A stretch of 64,000 nt of DNA from Epinephelus fuscoguttatus (taxonomy: Eukaryota; Chordata; Actinopteri; Perciformes; Serranidae): contig NC_064752.1 of assembly GCF_011397635.1 (NCBI RefSeq), positions 6,158,607 through 6,222,606 on the forward strand, written 5' to 3'. A program made the position numbers and the translations under genes. The notes under the pieces are model-generated. The model ran no database searches, was not told the DNA's origin, and saw nothing but the letters and a program-made list of their open reading frames with translations. Below, in pieces: positions 56,901 through 64,000 of the stretch (its first letter is position 1; every line of letters starts with the position of its first letter).

Positions 56901-59900
56901 CCTTTACTGTGGCCTACGGCGTTGTGAGCATTTATACTTGTGCAGTGGTGTGTCTGCCATTCTGCAGTTACACCTACAAAAACTAGGCAGCGGTGGTTTC
57001 AGCTTTTAAAATAAACAGGAGGGTCTGAAGGTTGGTTTATTTCATGACTCACTCATTTCGGTTACTCTTTCACTCGTGGCACCTGCAGTCTTTGGCACTT
57101 CCATGCTGGCTTTCAGCCTCGGAGGTTGCAATTTAGTAATGATGGGGTTAACCTTCACCAACCAATATCTGGGTCATGCCCAGGGTCCAAAACTAACTTT
57201 TTCACTTACCAGCCAGGCTGGCTGGTAAGTGAAATTTTTTTACCAGCCAGGCACATATTTTACCAGCCAACCAAATAAAAATAGCTTTTAAGTGTTGTAA
57301 TTTGCTATCAGTTTTATTTAGCATGTCATTTGGGTCTTGTATGCGATTCTCAATCAATATTTTAATAGTGTGCACTAATATTAATAATAATGTATGCTAA
57401 AATATGAATAACTGTTTCAACAGTTAGGTGTAATATTTGGGTTAACAAATTCTGTAATATTCTTACTACAGTGCAAAAAGAATCTTTCATTAAGGGATTT
57501 TACATGAATCACTGACTTCAGTCCCCTTTGGACAGTTGAGACATAAGATTTTAGCTCGACCAGACTGCGACAGCAGGATCTGCCCTATATAAACATGAAT
57601 GTCTGACCAGTGGTGGACAAAGTATTCAACGACATGACTTGAGTGAAAGTAAAGATACTCTTGGTCAAATATTACTCCAATACAAGTGAAAGTTGTTCAG
57701 TCATTTTTTTTTTACTTAAGTGAAACTGCACCAACTGATTAACATACAAGTAAAGAACAGTCCCTTCATAAGTAAAGAACAGTCCCTAAAGTGCGGTGAG
57801 GTTTGTGAATGGTTACCTGCCACAAAGACAGAAATGTGAACAGCTCGTTTCTCCTCTGACACAACACATACCTGTGTGCTAGGCTGTTCAGGTACGTTTG
57901 GGCAGCGATCACAGCGCACCGAAATTCTCGCGCGAGCCCGTTTACATCAGATGCGCATTTCTCTACGCCGGTCAACAAGCAGTTCTGCTCCCAGCTGTTG
58001 TCTCCGTCATATTTGGGGCTGTTTTTCTATCATGGATAACTGCCCAGTTTAACACATTCACTCACGGCTCGCGTAGAAAATAGACCAGACGCTGAAACGA
58101 TCACTGCAGGGCAGCTCCGCAGCTCCGCCGAAAGGAAACTGGCCTGTGGCCCTGGCGTTACGTGACCAAAGATCGTCTCTGTCTGAAATACACATTACTC
58201 TGCCGGGAAACCAGCCGATACCAGCACCGTTCTACAGTAACCTCTTAGCTGTTACAAAATCACCCTAATCCGGCTCATGCTTAAACAAACACACACCTTT
58301 AACTGTTACCTGTAATTATGGAATGGGGTTGCACATTTATTAGTGTAAAGCACACCCAAATAAGGAATGTTTTTTTGGCACTGTTGTATAGCGTGCCCAT
58401 GCAGAAACACTCTCACCATCCCATGGTAGAGCACAAGCTCAAGTGCATAATTACTCTTATGTAACATTGAATAGATCAACCTTATTAAAGACCAACTTAG
58501 CTTTGTTTCAATTAAGTTTCAGTTGGCCCTTCATCAATGTCTTCGTCCTGTCATTGCAGGTGACTCACCCGACAAACGGGAAGGATGTGAGATTGAAGCT
58601 GAAGCTGAAGAGCAGTACTGCCAGGAAGCTGTCCATCAACATCAGCGTCCAAGCCATGCATTACAACGGCAGGCCAGCTGTCAACATCAAGCATGAGAAG
58701 ATGGAGAGGTCACTGAAACCTGGGAAAGGTGAATCTCTTTCACTGGACAGAGGTGTTTCTGTTGACTGCTGGAGGCAGATAAATAAAAGGGTGGAGAAAT
58801 AAAACCAAAACTGTCTGCAGGTTTAGACACTATGATGGATAGGTGAGAAAACATTGTATGTTTTTATGGAATTTGTTGTGAACCGACTTTAAATCTCTCG
58901 TCTCCTCTCTGTCTCTCAAAGCTCTGTCAATCCCTATCGAGATCCCGTTCACCATCTACCATAAACACATGATTAATGCTGACAGCATGAACGTATCAGC
59001 TGTGGTCACAGACATGGAGAACCCAGATCACACGTACCTGGCTGATGATGACGTTGTGCTGCTTGACCCTCCCATTTCCCTGGAGGTCAGTAGAAAACCT
59101 CTGTCTCTAATATCCCGTAATGTCTGGCTTCGTTCAGCTTTGTCACGTTGGTATCTCATCTCACACTCAAAGTCTGGGATTTTACAAAAACTATCTAAAA
59201 ACTAATGAAATAGTAATAGCAATACTAATATAATTCAGTAAAGCTTTAAATAATGGCAACGCGCTTGAAGTTTTTTATTCATTCATCTTTTGTTTGTTTT
59301 GTTACGTTTGGTGCATAATGTTGATTTGCTGATGTACTACGTTGTATTTTTATAGCTGCAATATGAGTGTAGAGCCCAAGACAAATTGACTTTTGCACAC
59401 TACGTCTGTATTTTTCACAAGCATGTCAGAATCTTCCTCACTCATCTTATAGAACATGATGCATTGCTGTAGGCGAAACTACCCAACAGTATTTTTAGGA
59501 GTTAAAATGAGCACAACCTTCAACATCTACAGTAAAATGCAACATACAGGCCCTGATCACACGGAAAGTGTTTTAGCAGCTGGAGGCGGCTTTTTGTAAT
59601 TGTTTTTAATGAGAATGAAGCTTTTTGCTTGCGGTTTTGCGTTGCAGCCTGCCTCGCATATCTGCGCTCTAGGCGCCTGGCATTTTTGCCGCAGCGCTCT
59701 AAACACATCGAGTTGAAAAACTTCATCTCAGAGCGGAACGTTTCTTCTTTCGTCATCTTTGTCCAATTGGATGATTTGAGAGGCGGGCCTTCTGTGGTGT
59801 TTTTTTTTTTGTTTGTTTTTAAATATATTTTTTGGGCATTTTTAGCCTTTAATTGACAGGACAGACAAGTGTGAAAGAGGGAGAGAGAGGGGGAGTGACG

Positions 59901-61483
59901 TGCAAGAAATGGCCACTGGTTAGAGTCGAACCCGGGCCCCTGCGGCAGCAGCCTTGTACATGGGGCGCCTGCTTTATCCACTAAGCCACTGACTTCCCAA
60001 CAACAAGTTTACAGTTGGTAAACAATGGAGGAGAAGCTGGTGGTAGTGGTTGCTGGATCCCCCAAGCTGGACAATAGAGAGCAGGTTGTCAAACTGCCCC
60101 CGAGTCATCCTAAAATATGCGTAGAAACAGCCATCATCGAGGAGAAGCTCCTGGACCAACTGGTGGTACTCCCCATGACCCACCCTCTTTTTTAGGGTCT
60201 GCAAAATGCATTCTGTTTGATCAGAGCCTCATGCAGCAGTAATAATAATCCAAAAACATCAGATAGTGTAGTACAACACTGACAGGGAACATTTACTGCA
60301 GAGAAAATACTTTTTACTTTGAGTAATTCAAGTATATTTAGCTGAAAATATTTTGCAGAAAGTATTTTCACAAAGTGGTGTCAGTACTTTTACTTAAATG
60401 TGGGCCATTGTTATGTTATTACTTGGTTAGAGTTTGGGAGACAAATATAATAATTGACATCAATAAATCATCAATCAATCAATTAAAAAAAATATATACA
60501 AAGAGGATATTTTTGGCAGATATATAGATGAGGACAGGTTGTGTTAGGGGAGTGCACATTTATTTAGCAACACTGGGTGGTACTTTGACTGTAAATAAAC
60601 TGGGTTTATTACTTATTTATTTAATTGGGTTGTAAATAGACTGTTGAATTTGTTGAAATATTGTATAAGTTAAAAGAAGAAATGTGAGAAAGGGATAGGG
60701 ACTTATAAGTTTTACTTCTGCCTGCTTCTGTTCAGACACTGTTATCTTTGTCGATGCTCATGATATAAGAAGATATAACCGTAAACGTACACTGCAAACT
60801 TCTTTACATGAAAGCACATCTTGTGTTTGGGCTGTTTTTCTCTCATCTTGATGCATGATGGGAAGTGATGTTTCAAGAGGTTGCAGTTTGGTTTCCTGAC
60901 GGAGTGTATCTGAATTATCTGTTAAAATGTGTGTATTCCAGATTTTCGGTAAGCCCCGAGTCCACCGAAGAGCGAGAGGGGAGGTGGTTTTCATGAACCC
61001 GGCCAACGAGACGCTGACAAACTGCCATCTGACTCTCTCTGGAAGTGGCCTGTGGCGAGATGAGGTTGATGTCAAGTGAGTGTGTTTTCTTACAGCTGAT
61101 CATCTTTTGGTACCTGACAGTTTTCGATACTTGGCGCTACGGACACATTTGAGTCGGCACCAAAAAGGTTTTGTGGTTCGACACCCAGCTTTAGTTTGTG
61201 GCATATGACGGCAAAACAGTGCATCCGTTCAAAGTTGTGTTGCCTTTTTATAATGCAGACAACACCAGGCAACATAAAGAGCTTTACCCTCAAACTAATC
61301 TTTTTGTTTATTTTTACTCTTTGTGTTACTCACAGGATTCCAGATCTGAAGCCAAACATACAAGCTCGTGTCACGTTCTTTTTTTACCCATACAAGGCCG
61401 GTGAGAAGACCGCCATGGCCGACTTCGACTGCAACGGCTTCAAAGACGTCAAGGTCTCTTGCCCGGTCAACATCGAGAAGTAA
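41891..61483 (+). CDS. tgm5l: Transglutaminase, TGM5/TGM2-like (protein-glutamine gamma-glutamyltransferase), 15 exons
   Basis: Exons 2-15 are 43957-44127, 44685-44939, 48570-48688, 49034-49162, 50090-50267, 50467-50602, 54526-54635, 55582-55697, 55832-55958, 56047-56276, 58560-58728, 58922-59085, 60942-61075 and 61336-61483; exon 1 (41891-41915) is inferred. The product is about 736 residues. The N-terminal beta-sandwich contains [10 protein letters not shown] and ends near LFNPWC. The catalytic core holds Cys283 in [10 protein letters not shown], His341 in NFHVW and Asp366 in [11 protein letters not shown], so the Cys-His-Asp triad is complete. Two beta-barrels follow. The family makes calcium-dependent glutamine-lysine isopeptide bonds. 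Position next to ccndbp1 argues for a TGM5-cluster orthologue; the sequence also resembles TGM2, so the symbol is tentative. Unusual points are an acidic, Pro-rich insertion (about residues 478-527) and an intron at 55698-55831. AATAAA motifs at 61739-61749 may end the transcript. Confidence 0.92.
43310..43460. repeat. Dispersed repeat, inverted relative of 28200-28530
   Basis: AATGGCCACTTGAGGCTGGC and AAATGAAGCTAACACTCAAG are reverse relatives of the copy in ccndbp1 intron 7. It lies in transglutaminase intron 1. Confidence 0.5.
43522..43668. mobile_element. Short hAT-like MITE, transglutaminase intron 1
   Basis: Inverted ends AAGGGATGCACGATATT and (inverted) CAGGGATGCATGATACTGG enclose about 145 bases, including CAGTATCGGCCAATATCAG. 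No clear duplication is seen. Confidence 0.6.
45004..46117. mobile_element. THAP-type DNA transposon remnant, copy 2, in transglutaminase intron 3
   Basis: The ends TGACCTATGGCTAAGCCACG and, inverted, TGACATATGGCTAAGCCCCG form inverted repeats of about 20 bases. Internal sequence matches copy 1 and adds a THAP-domain exon on the minus strand. At about 45137 it preserves the empty site for the Harbinger element found in copy 1. I could not recognise a convincing target-site duplication, so P-element or Kolobok membership is undecided. Confidence 0.8.
45741..45953 (-). pseudogene. THAP-domain first exon of a transposase-like protein
   Basis: From Met at 45953 the frame reads [17 protein letters not shown], then [13 protein letters not shown] and VYICSK. 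This is the C-x4-C ... W ... C pattern of a THAP zinc finger, and it stops before the final conserved His-Phe. At that point the minus strand reads AAG|GTAAGT, a consensus splice donor, so the native protein would continue in a second exon. No such exon is visible in this copy, so it is an orphan exon of a deleted transposase gene. Confidence 0.7.
46134..47536. mobile_element. Non-autonomous hAT element in transglutaminase intron 3
   Basis: The ends TAGGCCTGCACGATTAATCG and (inverted) TAGGGCTGCACGATTC are inverted repeats. They are flanked by a perfect 8-base duplication, CGTAGGAG (46126-46133 and 47537-47544), the hAT hallmark. The 1.4 kb interior shows no transposase. It landed a few bases outside the right end of the THAP-type copy. 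Confidence 0.87.
47545..48569. other. Transglutaminase intron 3, right part
   Basis: Unassigned intron DNA. A short (CTGT)n run at 48527-48549 lies just before the splice acceptor and supplies most of its pyrimidine tract. Confidence 0.45.
48689..48776. repeat. (AC)n then (AT)n microsatellites starting at the donor site
   Basis: The exon ending at 48688 is followed by GTACACAC and about 13 AC units, then an AT-rich run of ATATATAC type to 48776. Confidence 0.9.
49446..49720 (-). mobile_element. Partial copy of the same SINE family, transglutaminase intron 5
   Basis: The part near TTGTATAGCGC through GTGCCACCTGCT to TTTGGGGTTCAGTATCTTGC matches the body of the copy at 2178. The tRNA-like head is degraded. 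Confidence 0.65.
50603..51580. other. Transglutaminase intron 7, left part
   Basis: No coding segments or repeat ends are recognised. Confidence 0.4.
51581..52144. repeat. Interspersed repeat with CCTCCGCCAAG inverted ends
   Basis: It starts CCTCCGCCAAGGAGG and ends CTTGGCGGAGG, an 11-base inverted repeat. It contains a GTCTGTTT run and TGATGAAATTTTCAGGAAAG, sequence abundant in teleost genomes. It is non-coding and lies in transglutaminase intron 7. Confidence 0.7.
52875..52990 (-). mobile_element. LINE/SINE 3'-end fragment
   Basis: ATTTTATTGTCATTGCACAGG and GTACAATGAAATTTGCTGTG form a common fish retroelement terminus in reverse orientation. It lies in transglutaminase intron 7. Confidence 0.45.
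52991..54321. other. Transglutaminase intron 7, right part
   Basis: Frames of up to 154 residues are present but lack protein-like conservation cues. No repeat termini are recognised apart from the tandem duplication that follows. Confidence 0.4.
54322..54513 (+). repeat. Perfect 96-base tandem duplication next to a transglutaminase exon
   Basis: Units 54322-54417 and 54418-54513 appear identical base for base. Each contains the near-palindrome ACCAGAATGTTCTGGT. The second unit ends 12 bases before the exon that begins at 54526. Confidence 0.92.
54636..55581. other. Transglutaminase intron 8
   Basis: ACGAAGCCTCTTGGGTAAGA followed by GGTGAAACGTTTTCC near 55397 resembles a short motif that recurs in fish repeats. 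There is a G-run at 55131-55140. Otherwise unassigned. Confidence 0.4.
56440..56730 (-). repeat. Inverted relative of the 3.6-4.6 kb repeat block
   Basis: GCTGGAAATGCAGCGATGTC, AGTCACAAACAGTGGTCTGC and CACCTAGGTGATACGCCATC are reverse-strand relatives of the unit at 3632-3805. It lies in transglutaminase intron 11. Confidence 0.5.
56875..57025 (+). mobile_element. MITE fragment, TTTATACTTCTGCG family, copy D
   Basis: The first 150 bases resemble the left end of copies A and C, including TCTGCAGTTACACCT. The rest is missing. It lies in transglutaminase intron 11. Confidence 0.6.
57201..57233. repeat. Perfect 16-base-arm palindrome
   Basis: TTCACTTACCAGCCAG, a single G, then CTGGCTGGTAAGTGAA. 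Further ACCAGCC copies follow at about 57242 and 57263. It lies in transglutaminase intron 11. Confidence 0.9.
57605..58330. repeat. Probable DNA-element remnant in transglutaminase intron 11
   Basis: CAGTGGTGGACAAAGTATTC followed by ACTTGAGTGAAAGTAAAGAT is a sequence shared by many fish repeats; related pieces occur near 18320-18440, 48350-48500 and 60310-60410. The far end is not defined. Confidence 0.45.
59800..59998 (-). mobile_element. tRNA-derived SINE inside the Harbinger element
   Basis: On the minus strand it begins with an A-box-like GTGGCTTAGTGGATAAAG and a B-box-like GGGTTCGACTC, and ends in an A-rich tail that appears as T-runs at 59800-59830. Confidence 0.7.
60045..60204 (-). 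pseudogene. HARBI1-like transposase N-terminal fragment
   Basis: The frame reads [20 protein letters not shown], then QFDNLLSIV. This is the N-terminal helix region that precedes the DDE nuclease domain in fish HARBI1-type transposases. After LLSIV the similarity stops and no nuclease motifs are present. Confidence 0.65.
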
Positions 61484-61738
61484 ATTCTCCCTGATGCTGA
61501 GTGAGAGTCACATATGTTTACTCAGAAAGGTTTACTGTGGAGGTATGGAAGCATATAAAGTTTTCTTCAAGAATTCAACGTAACACGCAGGGAGTAATTA
61601 TTATACAAATGGTCATATGCGGGTGAAGTATCCCTTTAATGTCAGTAAGGTGTCCACAACAGTGCAACAATGACTCTGCTTTGTAACAGGTGAGGGTGGT
61701 GGTGGGCTATTTTTGATAAGTTTCTCCTCAGCATGTGA

Positions 61739-61749
61739 AATAAAATAAA
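61739..61749 (+). terminator. Polyadenylation signal(s) of the transglutaminase gene
   Basis: Two overlapping AATAAA motifs lie about 256 bases past the stop codon. They are the first canonical signals after the gene. Confidence 0.55.
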
Positions 61750-62880
61750 TATCAGTAAATCGTCTGAGAGTTTGAACATGTTTGCCGTAATGGAATTACT
61801 AGAACTATACACAATTTCAAGTCGTGCTTTTTAGACAAAGTAAGACAAAAATGTCCCGTGGATAAGTAGAGTTTCTCTATAAAGGGTGATGTGGGAGTAC
61901 TCAATGCAACATGCATCATTAAGAGAACCTGTTAGATTTGATGAGCGTAAATCATAAGGTACATTTCAGTTTATAGCTTTTGGTGAAGCATACATTTAAC
62001 AAGTTTTTTTAAATATTGAAATCTTTAATTTGACTCTTTACCCGTGACTGCTGTAACACTGGAATTTCTCAATTGTGGGATCAATAAAGGTGTATCTTAT
62101 CTTATCTTCCATTTTTAATTTGACTTCATTCAGTGATTTCCAAAAGAAAGAGCATGTTGTTTTCAGTCAAATGTGGGTGCAGGGCATAGACTGTGTGAAA
62201 GAAGTGGAAGGAGCCACCATGACGTCGCCCACTGGCTTGTGAAGGCCTGTTTTGAAGCCTCTCATTTTGGCATTTGGTCATCGCCATCTTGGTTGTTTGG
62301 AGCCAGAAGTGACCATATTTGGACAAGAGAGTGGAGCTGTAAAGCAGTGAGAGGTTGATCTGACTAGGACCCTACAATACCAGAGTAGCAACACACATTG
62401 GTCATGTGGAAAGTTGGTTACGTGCCCTCTAGTGGTGGGATAGCGTGTTGCATATCCGACCAAGAACTGACTGAACTTCAGTACTGCTGCATTGCTGCCG
62501 ACCAGGAATTCTTGTGCGTTTCCAAAGTCAAGCAAACCTAAAAGCATAATCTACCATAATCTATCGTAATAAGAGCATCGGTGACCTGTTTACAGGTAAA
62601 ACAAACAAAAAAACAGCTGTGTACCATAATGTTACTCTCTACATTTTGAAATAAACAAATTATAAGCATGACTTAATATGACCAAGACACCTAAAAGTAA
62701 AAACAAGGCTGTTTTCATCAACTTACAAGCAAGTGCACGTCAGACATACTGTCAGTGAATGGGATTTCTGGATGGGAAGGTAATGCCCTCATGCCCCACT
62801 AGAGGGCGCGTGAGGCTTAACTTCAGCATACCACAGGAGTCAATGGAAGTGTCGTCACTGCTATTGTAGGGTCCAAGATC
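61750..62880. other. Downstream of the transglutaminase gene, no gene seen
   Basis: Apart from the LINE-like tail at 62040-62108 and a dispersed repeat around 62160-62400 related to 28200-28300, nothing is recognised. Confidence 0.4.
62040..62108 (+). mobile_element. LINE-like 3' tail
   Basis: TTTCTCAATTGTGGGATCAATAAAGG followed by a short (TATCT)n run is the kind of 3' terminus left by strongly 5'-truncated fish LINEs. Confidence 0.5.
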
Positions 62881-62887
62881 TGACTAA

Positions 62888-63724
62888 TGCGGGATTTATA
62901 CTTGTGTGTCAGCTCTATGCAGAGCCTACGCATGTGGCCTACGCAGTTTATACTTGTGCGGTGGTGTGTCTGTGTCACTCTGCAGTTACACCTCCAAAAC
63001 ACTAGTTTCTGTGCTGTCAAGTTTAGTTGATTCAAAACACATTAAACACACATTAAACATGGCTTAATAGAGACAGTTTCAAACACAGGTACACAAACCA
63101 GCTTCACTATAACTCACAGCATTCACAGACAAACACTTGTCTTTATCTGGACACATTTTCCCCACAAATGCAACATGCTAATGTTTTTAGCACAAGCCTA
63201 TGGCATTTTACATTGTATAAATTAGCCTGGCAGCTAGTGGGCTTTTCCTGTACTCACATGAAGCCAGGGACAACAGCAACATTTAACAAAGGTAACGTTA
63301 CAAAATTCGGCTCAATTATAACTCACAAGGTTCACTGACAAAACAACTGTCTTATACTAAACATGTTTTATACACAAATACAACATGCTAACATTATTAG
63401 CACGAGCCTATGGCATTTTACACTGCATACATTAGCCTAGCCACGAGCTGATATTTCCTCTGCTCATATGAAGCCAGGATAAATCACACACAAGACTTAA
63501 AATGCTATTTTTTGTGGAGGCTTTATTGTCTTCATAATTTATTGTTTCTTATCTGTGAAATTAAAGTAAATAAAAGCTTCGTTTCCACTGAGGGAAATGG
63601 TTTCAGCTTACAGAAATAGACAGAGATATGTAGTTTCATTTCTGGGGAGGTGAACGTCAGGCTACAGTTTAGGCTCTACGCCGTAGGTTCGGCATTGATT
63701 CAATGCAGAAGTATAAATCCCACT
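62888..63724 (+). mobile_element. MITE, TTTATACTTCTGCG family, copy C
   Basis: Inverted ends TGCGGGATTTATACTTG and (inverted) AGTGGGATTTATACTTC are flanked by a 3-base TAA duplication (62885-62887 and 63725-63727). Internal tandem units match copies A and B. The TAA duplication suggests PIF/Harbinger affinity. Confidence 0.75.
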
Positions 63725-64000
63725 TAAGAACTCAAGCAAACCACCATGGTAGTGACGTGTCAGTCACAAGGTAGCCACGCCCTGAAGCATACCATGTTAT
63801 TGTCTATTTTACTCTAAGTGTGACCATAACTTAGTAAATGAACATCATGCTGTACTGAAGAGGACATTAAACTAGTGATTGAGGCCATGAACTCATCAGG
63901 AAAACCTTTACTAAGGTAATAAATCAAGTGAGTAGTAGAGTCATTCTCTCAGAGACAGTAGAGTCGCCATCTAGTGACCATTAAGGCACTTCTGCATTAA

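Larger units (their letters stand above)
59549..60228 (-). mobile_element. Harbinger-type element with HARBI1 transposase scrap, in transglutaminase intron 13
   Basis: The ends GGCCCTGATCACACGG and (inverted) GGCTCTGATCAAACAG are imperfect inverted repeats. The minus-strand interior encodes the start of a HARBI1-like transposase. A minus-strand SINE has inserted near 59800-59998. Confidence 0.7.

Overview
The window looks like nuclear DNA of a ray-finned fish, probably a derived teleost. It has small exons with GT-AG introns, many CA/GT microsatellites, and fish-type SINEs, LINEs and DNA transposons. There are three supported host genes, all on the + strand: an MHC class II alpha chain gene (coding 12747-15952, 4 exons, 237 aa), ccndbp1 (cyclin D1-binding protein 1/GCIP; coding 17730-37690, 10 exons, 322 aa) and a transglutaminase related to TGM5/TGM2 (coding probably 41891-61483, 15 exons, about 736 aa). 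CCNDBP1 also lies beside the TGM5/EPB42/TGM7 cluster in mammals, so the last two genes look like conserved synteny. Exon edges were read by eye from splice sites and reading phase; in all three models the exon lengths sum to a multiple of three.

Layout: 1-12.6 kb has no host gene that I can support. It holds a truncated DNA element at the left edge, a tRNA-derived SINE, a degenerate repeat block interrupted by a foldback element, dinucleotide and pyrimidine tracts, a Harbinger element carrying a Myb-like ORF nested inside a THAP-type transposon remnant, an inverted repeat, and a hAT-like copy carrying a nested MITE. 12.6-16.1 kb is the MHC gene, with an X-box/Y-box promoter and a hAT element in intron 3. 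16.1-17.7 kb is intergenic with a dead reverse-transcriptase scrap. 17.7-37.8 kb is ccndbp1, whose introns hold a second foldback element, an antisense 5'-truncated L1 with clear target-site duplications, a hAT-like element, a palindromic DNA element and an L2/CR1-type LINE. 37.8-41.9 kb is repeat-rich intergenic DNA. 41.9-61.7 kb is the transglutaminase gene, with THAP-type, hAT, Harbinger and SINE insertions in its introns. 61.8-64 kb is repeat-rich.

The three genes do not form a pathway: antigen presentation, cell-cycle control and protein cross-linking. The most informative feature is the transposon stratigraphy. Several insertions can be dated relative to one another because the window itself contains paralogous empty sites. 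I see no CRISPR array, rRNA gene, free-standing tRNA gene or bacterial-style operon.
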